Below are positions 1 through 5,383 of a stretch of 7,964 bases of DNA, piece by piece. This DNA is from Coriobacteriales bacterium (GTDB taxonomy: Bacteria; Actinomycetota; Coriobacteriia; Coriobacteriales; UBA8131): contig JAISUQ010000160.1 in the NCBI GenBank assembly GCA_031272005.1, forward strand, positions 1 through 7,964, written 5' to 3'. Positions within the stretch are counted from its first letter, which is position 1. Each line of letters begins with the position of its first letter. The position numbers were made by a program, and so were the translations under genes. The notes beneath the pieces were generated by a model. It saw only the letters and a list, made by a program, of their open reading frames with translations. It was not told the DNA's origin and did no database searches.

Positions 1-1
1 C

Positions 2-412
2 ATCAGCGTGCTGCTCGGCTACTTTCTGCTGCCCCGGGAGAAGGACATCCACGAGATGTCGGTGCTGGAAGCCGATACGGCAGCAGCCGTGGCCGACGCT
101 GTGGAATCAGCCCGCGGCGGGCGCTTCATCCAGCGCTGCCAGCAGGCCGCCAACAACTACCTGCTCTCCAGCCGTGAGCTGGATGTACTCTTCCTGCTGG
201 CCAAAGGGCGCAATGCCTCCTACATCGCCAAGAACCTGTTCATCTCCGAGGGCACGGTACACACCCACACCTGGCGCATCTACCGCAAGATGAACGTCCA
301 CACCCAACAGGAGCTGATGAACCTGGTGGAAAGCCAGGAGCTGCACGACGAGCCGCTACTCAGCGTGGCCGCAGCTGAACCCAAGCCTGCGAAAGCCAGC
401 AAGCGAGCTTAG
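2..412 (+). CDS. LuxR-family transcriptional regulator, C-terminal part (5' end outside window)
   Basis: The reading frame is open from the window edge to a TAG at 410-412, so the gene is cut at its 5' end; the GTG at position 8 is not a believable start. The first visible residues (ISVLLGYFLLP) look like the end of a transmembrane helix. A charged linker follows, then a complete LuxR/GerE helix-turn-helix: LSSRELDVL, then the recognition region GRNASYIAKNLFISEGTVHT and the closing KMNVHTQQELMNLVE. A short Ala/Lys/Pro-rich tail ends the protein. By family knowledge, proteins with many membrane helices followed by a LuxR HTH are common as membrane-anchored regulators in Coriobacteriia. The HTH binds DNA while the missing N-terminal part would sense a signal. 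The target and the signal cannot be inferred. It ends 78 bases before the stop of the convergent coiled-coil gene. Confidence 0.88.
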   Translation: MSVLLGYFLLPREKDIHEMSVLEADTAAAVADAVESARGGRFIQRCQQAANNYLLSSRELDVLFLLAKGRNASYIAKNLFISEGTVHTHTWRIYRKMNVHTQQELMNLVESQELHDEPLLSVAAAEPKPAKASKRA

Positions 413-490
413 ACTGACTTAGCCCCAAGCCCTCCGTAAGTTACCATTGCTGGGAATTACAGCGTTTCCCTGGCTTTGATGAATCGGCGT

Positions 491-1030
491 TCAGTTCCCT
501 GGCAGTCGATTGGCACTCAAGGTGAACAACACGGTTATCACCAACATGATAACGATAGCCAGGATTAAGGTGCCATAGGCCAGCTTCTTATTGTCCACAA
601 AACGCTCAAAGCGCCCATAGCGACGCAGGCGGTTGCCAAACTGGTCGACCACGTAACCATCAGAGATAATCAGCCTTTGCTTGATCTGGTCCTTGACCTT
701 ATCAGCCTTACGTATCTCCTGCTTGGTCTGCTCGTGGATGTCAGTAAGCGTCTTGCGAGCGGCCTTCTCCAGCTTGCGGGCCTTATTCAACTCAGCCTGG
801 GCCTGCTGCAACTCTTCGCTGGAGGCGCCATCTTTCTTCAGCTGAGCCAGCCTGGTGGCAGCAGCCTTCTGAGCCTCATTGGCATCAAGCGCCTTTTGCC
901 GCGCAGCACTATACTCATCCTGCGCCCGCTGCACTCTGGCTTCAGCCCTTGCTACCTTTTCCCTGTCCCGCTCAGCCGCCAACTCAGCCTGCTCCAGCTG
1001 GGCTTGCAACTCTGCACTATTCTCCACCAT
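491..1030 (-). CDS. tail-anchored coiled-coil membrane protein, function unknown
   Basis: A 179-residue protein in three parts. Residues 1 to about 117 are almost entirely Ala/Glu/Gln/Lys/Arg heptad-like sequence, a long helical coiled coil. Residues about 118-148 are a basic, Tyr/Phe-containing juxtamembrane segment (SDGYVVDQFGNRLRRYGRF). Residues about 150-171 are one hydrophobic helix, followed by eight residues. There is no signal peptide, so it is probably inserted by its C-terminal tail with the coiled coil in the cytoplasm. I do not recognise a family; scaffold or membrane-organising roles are only guesses. Start choice is uncertain: GAGGG at 1033-1037 is only 2 bases from the ATG at 1030 but 5 bases from the next codon, GTG (1027-1025), so GTG may be the true start. 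It is transcribed away from the lipoprotein gene, with a 194-base divergent region between them. Confidence 0.8.
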   Translation of the reverse strand: MVENSAELQAQLEQAELAAERDREKVARAEARVQRAQDEYSAARQKALDANEAQKAAATRLAQLKKDGASSEELQQAQAELNKARKLEKAARKTLTDIHEQTKQEIRKADKVKDQIKQRLIISDGYVVDQFGNRLRRYGRFERFVDNKKLAYGTLILAIVIMLVITVLFTLSANRLPGN

Positions 1031-1072
1031 ATCCCTCTACCTGTTCATCAGACCTGCTTCAGTGCTCAGGGC

Positions 1073-1078
1073 ATTATA
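1073..1078 (-). promoter_or_regulatory. candidate -10 box for the coiled-coil gene
   Basis: On the minus strand the bases read TATAAT, a perfect -10 hexamer, 42 bases before the ATG at 1030 and inside the divergent intergenic region. No good -35 lies 16-18 bases upstream and there is no TGn extension, so this is a candidate only. Confidence 0.4.
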
Positions 1079-1175
1079 TCCGAATTTGCGGCCTCACTGC
1101 TGGGCATGGGAGAATTCTTGCCGAAGCTATCCAGGAAGAAAAGAAAAGTCCGGCCAAATCGGCCATGTATGATGA

Positions 1176-1189
1176 AGCATAATCATGCT
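1176..1189. repeat. small inverted repeat upstream of the lipoprotein gene
   Basis: AGCAT-AATC-ATGCT is a perfect 5-bp inverted repeat with a 4-base centre, 36 bases before the lipoprotein start. It could be a small operator in the divergent region 1031-1224. Such short dyads arise by chance and I found no convincing promoter for the lipoprotein gene next to it. Confidence 0.25.
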
Positions 1190-1224
1190 GTGGGTTATAT
1201 CAGGAGAACACTGAGGGAGAAAAA

Positions 1225-1800
1225 ATGAAACTATCAAGCGTATTGGTTGGTACTCTTCTGGCCTTCTCTATTGCGATTTCACTATTCGGTTGCAGCTCAG
1301 ACAGTGCTGATGACGTAAATAGCACCAACAGCACCGTGCAAAATGAAATGCCAGCAGTAGGGACGTCATACGGCGGAATAGAATATGTCGCAGCTGAAGA
1401 AGAGTATCAGGAGATAGGCGAAGGTGAGTTTTACCTATGGGACAGCGAAGGTACCACGCAAGGTAACAAAGTCATGCGGCTCTCGCTGGAAGAGGGTGTA
1501 AAAGGAATGACCTTCCAATACAGAGCCAGCGATTTGTACGGTGCATATGTCTATATCGATGGCGAATTACTTGGTAGAACGTTGCCTGAAGACATCACGA
1601 CGACTCAGGACTATGATCCCTCCGTGTACAACGTAGGTGGCTCTTCCGAAGGAACGCTTGCGATAGATGGTAAAAACTTCGAGCCAGGGCTCCATAGTAT
1701 TGAAGTAATCCAATATGAAGGCGGCGTTGAGGGAGCCGAAATAACCTTTTACCGCAAAGCCCAATACGAGCTGGAGTTCTTCACTCTCCCAGGGATGTAA
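1225..1800 (+). CDS. small secreted lipoprotein, function unknown
   Basis: A 191-residue protein with a typical lipoprotein signal: basic start MKLSS, a hydrophobic stretch to about residue 21, and the lipobox L-F-G-C with the lipidated cysteine at C23. An Asp/Ser/Asn-rich tether follows. After cleavage the protein would be anchored on the outer face of the cytoplasmic membrane. From about residue 65 to the end the sequence alternates hydrophobic and polar residues with many Tyr, Gly and acidic residues (YLWDSEG, YVYIDGELLGR, ITFYRKAQYELEFF). This suggests a single all-beta domain. I do not recognise the family. The ATG is well supported by GAGGGAG at 1213-1219, 5 bases upstream. The gene stands alone, divergent from the coiled-coil gene, and is followed at once by a G-rich hairpin. 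Confidence 0.85.
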   Translation: MKLSSVLVGTLLAFSIAISLFGCSSDSADDVNSTNSTVQNEMPAVGTSYGGIEYVAAEEEYQEIGEGEFYLWDSEGTTQGNKVMRLSLEEGVKGMTFQYRASDLYGAYVYIDGELLGRTLPEDITTTQDYDPSVYNVGGSSEGTLAIDGKNFEPGLHSIEVIQYEGGVEGAEITFYRKAQYELEFFTLPGM

Positions 1801-1843
1801 TGACGGTGGGTGGCGGGTGGCAACGGGGGCGGCCCCACTGTCA
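1801..1843. terminator. G-rich stem-loop after the lipoprotein stop, possible bidirectional terminator
   Basis: TGACGGTGGG (1801-1810) pairs with CCCACTGTCA (1834-1843): a 10-bp stem with one G-U pair that begins on the base after the TAA stop. The 23-base loop is very G-rich on the plus strand and contains a smaller GGGG-CGG-CCCC hairpin (1826-1836). It sits between two convergent genes, the usual place for a terminator. There is no U-tract on either strand, so it is not a canonical intrinsic terminator. Confidence 0.4.
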
Positions 1844-1885
1844 TATGCGCAAGCAATTCCCTCGCTGGTCCAACATGATAACAGG

Positions 1886-3316
1886 TCAGGCACGTACACG
1901 GCCCCAGAGGTCGGCCAGCTCCAGAGCGGCTTCGGCGATGTGGCTGTAGCTGTTCTCCTTCAAACCGTCACGGGTGATGAATACGGTATGGATTGTCTTT
2001 TTGGTATTGGTAGCATTGATGAAGGCCTGCTTGCGCTTCAGCAGTTTGTCGCGATAAGGTTTATCAATAGCAAAGGGGCCCTGGTGGTATTTCATCTCAC
2101 AGATGTCAATGATATTGTCATCCCTGTCGATGAGCAGGTCGGCTTGTAGTTTAGAGCCTGGACTTGGGTCAAGCCAACAGGACACTATGCCGTTCACACC
2201 AGAAATACCCAGAGCGCTTCTGATGCCCTCCAGATGTGTCAGGCAGAGCAATTCAAAGGTGTAGCCTATCCAGTTGTTATATGGCCCCTTTTGCCTGCTG
2301 CCAGTCCAGAAGTGCGGTTCCTTGCGGTCTCTGCCATCCATGAAAGTCAGATAGAACAACGAGAAGAAATCGACCAAATGGTAGAGCTTCAGGTTGTTTT
2401 GGGTAAAGTCATCAAAGCTCTGAATAAACGCTGACTGTTCCAACTCGGCGAGAATTTTGGTCAAACCGCCTCCCGATCCGATGCCTGTAGATTGGATAAT
2501 CTGCTCCCGCGTCATCCCCTTGCGCTTGCCGGCCAACGCCCGGACAACCAGCATATGTTTGTCGGCTGCTTTGAACAGCGACTGGTAGACTTCTTCGAAT
2601 TCCGGAACCAGTGGTGCATTTTGGGCAAAACAGGCCTTGTCGATATTCTGGGCCACGCTCAAACCGCGCTCTACTGTTTCCAGATAATAGGGTATGCCAC
2701 CAAAAGCCATATATAGCTCAGCTACCGATTGCTTGTCATAGTCGATGCCCTTGTCCAGAAAGAAGGCGCTGCACTCAGCCAGCGTAAACGGCTCCAGACG
2801 CATTCTGCGGGTCACCCTGTTATGCAGCCCGCCCCTGTCTTTAAGCAGCCGATTGATAATCCAGGATGCTGCGCTGCCACAAACAATCAATACCAAATCC
2901 GTTTGGGCTGATCCCCAGTGGTTCCAAAAATGCTCCAGCGCTGCCAGAAAACCGGATTTATGGGTATCCAACCAAGCCAGTTCGTCCAAAAAGACCACCC
3001 GTTTGCCGACCTCCCGGAATTTTGTATGTTCCAGGTGCTGCTCTAATCTGAGGAAGGCCTCCTGCCACGTTGCTGTTGGAGTCTGAGGTATTACCCCTTT
3101 GGCTTTGAGCGCAGCATCAAAGTACCTGAGTTGCTCCTGCTTGCCGGCCTTGCTGCTGCCGGTAAGATGAAAGCAGAAGTTATCATTGAAGAACTGCCTG
3201 ACCAGATAGGTCTTCCCAACTCGCCTACGCCCATATACTGCCACAAATTCAGGCTTCTTGGACTTCAGGCAAGCTGTCAAAACAGCCTGCTCTGCTTCGC
3301 GCCCAACGATTCTCAT
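1886..3316 (-). CDS. AAA+ ATPase with C-terminal PD-(D/E)XK nuclease-like domain (Arch_ATPase/DUF234 type)
   Basis: A 476-residue protein from the start chosen here. The N-terminal AAA+ module shows Walker A GRRRVGKT (residues 29-36), Walker B VVFLDE (107-112), a sensor-like CGSAASW (146-152) and the Arg-rich GGLHNRVTRRMRLEPF (about 162-177) usual in this family. A winged-helix-like middle follows (LAGKRKGMTREQIIQSTGIG). The C-terminal part has the residues expected of a PD-(D/E)XK fold: E in YTFELL (about 355), D in QADLL (about 393) and E-M-K (407-409). Stand-alone ATPases of this kind are widespread in archaea and gut bacteria, often on mobile DNA, but their role is poorly known. Start: ATG at 3316 has AAAGGA (3322-3327) 5 bases upstream. 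The frame stays open to 3496, but those codons run through a palindrome and promoter and are unlikely to be translated. No partner gene is adjacent. Confidence 0.88.
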   Translation of the reverse strand: MRIVGREAEQAVLTACLKSKKPEFVAVYGRRRVGKTYLVRQFFNDNFCFHLTGSSKAGKQEQLRYFDAALKAKGVIPQTPTATWQEAFLRLEQHLEHTKFREVGKRVVFLDELAWLDTHKSGFLAALEHFWNHWGSAQTDLVLIVCGSAASWIINRLLKDRGGLHNRVTRRMRLEPFTLAECSAFFLDKGIDYDKQSVAELYMAFGGIPYYLETVERGLSVAQNIDKACFAQNAPLVPEFEEVYQSLFKAADKHMLVVRALAGKRKGMTREQIIQSTGIGSGGGLTKILAELEQSAFIQSFDDFTQNNLKLYHLVDFFSLFYLTFMDGRDRKEPHFWTGSRQKGPYNNWIGYTFELLCLTHLEGIRSALGISGVNGIVSCWLDPSPGSKLQADLLIDRDDNIIDICEMKYHQGPFAIDKPYRDKLLKRKQAFINATNTKKTIHTVFITRDGLKENSYSHIAEAALELADLWGRVRA

Positions 3317-3344
3317 AAACATCCTTTCAAAGGAGTAGTTTTGG

Positions 3345-3391
3345 ATTACTCGCCATAATATAGCACAATAAGGGGTATTTTGGCGAGTAAT
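3345..3391. repeat. palindromic unit 1 upstream of the ATPase gene
   Basis: The left arm ATTACTCGCCATAATA (3345-3360) and the right arm TATTTTGGCGAGTAAT (3376-3391) are inverted repeats of 16 bp with one mismatch, around a 15-base centre ending in GGGG. The same arm sequence and the same 15-base spacing recur in unit 2, so the two are homologous elements rather than chance dyads. The unit lies 28 bases upstream of the ATPase start and covers its likely promoter. It may be an operator, a recognition site for the ATPase, or an RNA hairpin in a longer leader. Confidence 0.85.
3357..3365 (-). promoter_or_regulatory. extended -10 promoter of the AAA+ ATPase gene
   Basis: The minus strand reads TGCTATATT, a TGn-extended -10 element (TG at 3365-3364, hexamer at 3362-3357). 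It ends 40 bases before the ATPase ATG, a normal distance. It lies inside palindromic unit 1, over the loop and one arm, so any protein or structure acting on that palindrome would control this promoter. No clear -35 is seen, which extended -10 promoters tolerate. Confidence 0.5.
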
Positions 3392-3453
3392 ATTTTCGGC
3401 ACATTGTTTTTCAGCTTTCTCAAAATTGATCTGCCTCAAGGTCATGACTCTCA

Positions 3454-3480
3454 TTATTAACAGAATGCCCAGGTTAATAA
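3454..3480. repeat. AT-rich inverted repeat midway between the two palindromic units
   Basis: TTATTAAC (3454-3461) and GTTAATAA (3473-3480) form a perfect 8-bp inverted repeat with an 11-base centre. Its centre (3467) is within 2 bases of the midpoint between the centres of the two large units (3465.5). It looks like a dimeric regulator site, but its role is unknown. Confidence 0.6.
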
Positions 3481-3537
3481 CTTGTCTATTTTGCATTCGA
3501 GGATATTCGCACCAATCTTGCTGTGCTGTATTGTTGT

Positions 3538-3588
3538 TTATTACTCGCCAAACTATCGGTCATGATGGGGTAGTTTGGCGAGTAATAA
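3538..3588. repeat. palindromic unit 2, perfect 18-bp inverted repeat
   Basis: TTATTACTCGCCAAACTA (3538-3555) is the exact reverse complement of 3571-3588, around a 15-base centre that ends in GGGG. The core 3540-3586 is 47 bp, the same length as unit 1, and begins exactly 195 bases after it. The 10 outer bases of each arm are identical in both units. There is no U-tract after the structure on either strand, so it is not an intrinsic terminator. Unlike unit 1 it carries no extended -10 sequence. Confidence 0.88.
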
Positions 3589-3624
3589 TCAATTTCGCCG
3601 AATTCTTATGACACAGACACTGCA

Positions 3625-3753
3625 CTACAGGTACTTACCCGCTTCGCGTTTGGAGAGGTTGGAGAGGCCGCTTTGGTGGCGGGTCAGGAAGTCGCGCACC
3701 CACTGGGGGTTGGTCTTGCTGTCGTCTTGCTGTCGCTGTCGCGGGTATCGCAT
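3625..3753 (-). pseudogene. short coding remnant, C-terminal tail of an unknown protein
   Basis: On the minus strand this frame reads 42 residues from an ATG at 3753 to a TAG at 3627-3625. Its last 30 residues look like real protein: KTNPQWVRDFL, then SGLSNLSKREAGKYL. The pattern of a helix followed by S-x-LSKREA-x-x-L resembles the C-terminal tails of some exonuclease or helicase-like proteins; this is a resemblance only. The ATG has no ribosome binding site. Upstream the frame becomes a low-complexity Gln/Arg/Asp stretch coded by an 11-bp tandem duplication (3714-3735), which would shift the frame of any longer ancestor. It then runs into the promoter of the zinc-ribbon gene. I read it as the 3' end of a gene whose front is lost; a genuine small peptide is the alternative. 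Confidence 0.4.
3714..3735. repeat. 11-bp perfect tandem duplication
   Basis: TCTTGCTGTCG occurs twice back to back (3714-3724 and 3725-3735), followed by a partial third copy CTGTCG (3736-3741). Eleven is not a multiple of three, so the duplication changes frame within the coding remnant. It looks like replication slippage. Confidence 0.85.
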
Positions 3754-3770
3754 CGCTGCTGGTTGCACTA

Positions 3771-3779
3771 TGTTAGAAT
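3771..3779 (+). promoter_or_regulatory. extended -10 promoter of the zinc-ribbon gene
   Basis: TGTTAGAAT is a TGn-extended -10 element (hexamer TAGAAT at 3774-3779) that ends 36 bases before the chosen ATG at 3816. A near-identical TGTTAGACT lies at the same distance before the arsenosugar operon. No strong -35 is visible. Confidence 0.5.
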
Positions 3780-3815
3780 GACCATGCAGCTAAACGCCCC
3801 ATGGGAGGAGACGTT

Positions 3816-5333
3816 ATGCTTTGCAGGCGCTGTGGGCAGGAAATTGATGAGGGCATGGGCAGCTGTCCGCATTGTGGGACAGCCTGGATAAGGGTCGTGA
3901 CGGTGCCGGATGCGCCTGCTGATGGAGCCGCAGGTACGACTGTAGCAGGCGGCGGGGCGGCTGAGCGCAGCGGGATGCGCTCCTGGGTGGCAATTGTCGC
4001 CGGGCTGGCGGCGCTGGCAGTGGTGAGCATTGCGGTCGCGTTGATGATAATCATCCCTGGTTACGGCGGTGCGAGCAGCGACAATGTCAACGTTATTGAG
4101 CAGGGGAACAACAACAGCGACAAAGACGGCAGCGGAGGCAGCAGCACCGCAGACGGGGCTGGCGCTAAGACCGGAGTTGGGACTGACGGTGCCACCAGCA
4201 ACACTGGCATCAGCAGTGTCGACATTCCCCGTTTTGACGGCTACAGCTACTTTGCCAACGGCGCAGGCGACATCTATCGTGTATCTGATGTGGATATTAA
4301 TGATATAGAATATATCTATCGCAACCCTGAAGACAATTATCCAGCAACTGTCCTTTTCAGTTACCAGGGGCGCATCTATTTTCTGGTACAGACAGCGAGC
4401 GCAATCGAATATGACAAGCTGGCTTTGAAATGGGTCAGCCCGGATGGCAGCGAAACCGGCGAAGTGACGCTGAAGGACGCCGACGGCCAGGCGTTTGACA
4501 ACCAGGCCTGGAGCGAAACCAAAGACGACGGCCAGATGGTCGGAATTCGCCCCTGGTATCAATTGGTCTTTCCGGATGTGGCTTTTAACAGCTCGCAAAC
4601 TGCTGGTTACCCGATGATTGAGATTATCGCTGTTGAAGACGGAGTCGCCTATCTCCAGTATACGGATAAGAACAAGCTCAATAACCTCGAAAGCCCAACC
4701 ATCCTTCTCCCCTTTTCGATTGACTTGAGCACAGGAGCAGCACTGCCACTCACTCCGGGGGAAGACGCCCACAAGTCGAAGTTGCTGTTGGCCGTGTTGG
4801 ATGGCCAGGCTTACATGACGGATTACCCGATAGATGCCATCTATTATCAGTCCCTGGTTGATGGCCAGGCTGAGGAGATACCTACCACACTGGTGGTTCA
4901 GCTGGAGCCACACCCCGCCATCCATTCTGCTGCCGTAGGCGCAACCCTGTATCTTGGCGACCCCTGGACATCTGGACTTCCACAGCAGGCTTACCGTGTT
5001 GATCTGACACACTACTATTCATCAGGAGAGGAGCCTGCCAGCTTCGACCCTCCTGCCTCTGAGATCGATACTGGTGAAATGGTCTACACCGGCAGCTATC
5101 TCATCTATCGCAATGGTCTCAAACTCTATCGGTATGACGCCGATGGCACGCATCAGGCCTTGCTGCTGGACACCGAAATCCAACTTGCCGCAGACAGCGC
5201 CAGCCAGGTCTTTCTCCTGGGTTTCTCCGGCGATTATCTCTACTTCATCGTCACCTACTCCGACCATGCGACTACCTATCGTATCGATGTTACTTCGACA
5301 AAGCCCACGCCGCAGGAGGTAAAGCAGCCGTAA
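3816..5333 (+). CDS. zinc-ribbon, single-pass membrane protein with large extracytoplasmic domain
   Basis: A 505-residue protein. It opens with a zinc ribbon: C3-x2-C6 and C17-P-H-C20-G, four cysteines that should hold one zinc ion in the cytoplasm. An Ala/Gly-rich linker leads to one strongly hydrophobic helix at about residues 57-80. A Gly/Ser/Asn/Asp-rich tether (about 81-137) comes next. The rest is a beta-rich outer domain with repeated blade-like pieces (GYSYFANGAGDIYRV, GRIYFLVQ, GSYLIYRNGLKLYRYDADG, GDYLYFIVTY), reminiscent of DUF5050-like or propeller-type domains. The family is not certain and no catalytic residues stand out. Start: GGGAGGAG at 3803-3810 lies 5 bases before the ATG at 3816. 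An ATG at 3801 overlaps that ribosome site and is less likely. Probably a surface sensor or binding protein. Confidence 0.85.
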   Translation: MLCRRCGQEIDEGMGSCPHCGTAWIRVVTVPDAPADGAAGTTVAGGGAAERSGMRSWVAIVAGLAALAVVSIAVALMIIIPGYGGASSDNVNVIEQGNNNSDKDGSGGSSTADGAGAKTGVGTDGATSNTGISSVDIPRFDGYSYFANGAGDIYRVSDVDINDIEYIYRNPEDNYPATVLFSYQGRIYFLVQTASAIEYDKLALKWVSPDGSETGEVTLKDADGQAFDNQAWSETKDDGQMVGIRPWYQLVFPDVAFNSSQTAGYPMIEIIAVEDGVAYLQYTDKNKLNNLESPTILLPFSIDLSTGAALPLTPGEDAHKSKLLLAVLDGQAYMTDYPIDAIYYQSLVDGQAEEIPTTLVVQLEPHPAIHSAAVGATLYLGDPWTSGLPQQAYRVDLTHYYSSGEEPASFDPPASEIDTGEMVYTGSYLIYRNGLKLYRYDADGTHQALLLDTEIQLAADSASQVFLLGFSGDYLYFIVTYSDHATTYRIDVTSTKPTPQEVKQP

Positions 5334-5336
5334 ATG

Positions 5337-5345
5337 TGTTAGACT
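5337..5345 (+). promoter_or_regulatory. extended -10 promoter of the arsenosugar operon
   Basis: TGTTAGACT (TG at 5337-5338, hexamer TAGACT at 5340-5345) begins 3 bases after the stop of the zinc-ribbon gene and ends 38 bases before the ATG at 5384. It matches the element before the zinc-ribbon gene in 8 of 9 bases. This suggests the operon has its own promoter rather than depending on read-through. Confidence 0.45.
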
Positions 5346-5349
5346 GTCT

Positions 5350-5359
5350 CTACTAGTAG
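5350..5359. promoter_or_regulatory. palindrome CTACTAGTAG at the expected transcription start, possible operator
   Basis: A perfect 10-bp palindrome begins 4 bases after the candidate -10 hexamer, where the transcription start should fall. A regulator bound here would block initiation. The sequence is too short to name a regulator family, and an ArsR-type site cannot be claimed. Confidence 0.3.
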
Positions 5360-5383
5360 TTTTAGTCCAGTAAGGAGACCGCG

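Larger units (their letters stand above)
3317..3815. other. long non-coding region between the ATPase and zinc-ribbon genes
   Basis: About 500 bases without an intact gene. From the ATPase side it holds the ribosome site, the promoter inside palindromic unit 1, the central AT-rich inverted repeat, unit 2, the minus-strand coding remnant with the 11-bp duplication, and the promoter and ribosome site of the zinc-ribbon gene. The 60 bases 3361-3420 are about 37% GC, against 75% for 6241-6300 within arsS, so this patch differs clearly in composition from its right flank. Confidence 0.7.

Noticed and set aside
413..490. Possible terminator GGGAA...TTCCC between convergent genes
   Set aside because: Only 5 bp with a 9-base loop and no U-tract; too weak to call.
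677..1228. 183-residue open frame on the plus strand
   Set aside because: It is mostly antisense to the coiled-coil gene and ends inside the lipoprotein start region; the Leu-rich text mirrors the Gln/Glu/Lys codons of the real gene.
3317..3496. N-terminal extension of the ATPase (60 more residues)
   Set aside because: The frame is open, but it runs through palindromic unit 1 and the likely promoter; the ATG at 3316 has a well-placed AAAGGA and begins with the MRIVGREAE typical of such ATPases.
3345..3588. CRISPR-like array
   Set aside because: There are only two units, each an inverted repeat, 195 bases apart, and no cas genes; the pattern is not that of a CRISPR array.
3538..3588. Intrinsic terminator
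   Set aside because: The stem is long and perfect, but neither strand has a T-run after it and it stands upstream of, not after, the ATPase gene.
3801..3815. Start of the zinc-ribbon gene at ATG 3801
   Set aside because: That ATG overlaps the strong GGGAGGAG; the ATG at 3816 has the right spacing and begins MLCRRCG, a normal zinc-ribbon opening.
3768..5012. 414-residue open frame on the minus strand
   Set aside because: It lies wholly opposite the zinc-ribbon gene, has no recognisable domain, and its product reads as the low-quality shadow of a real gene.
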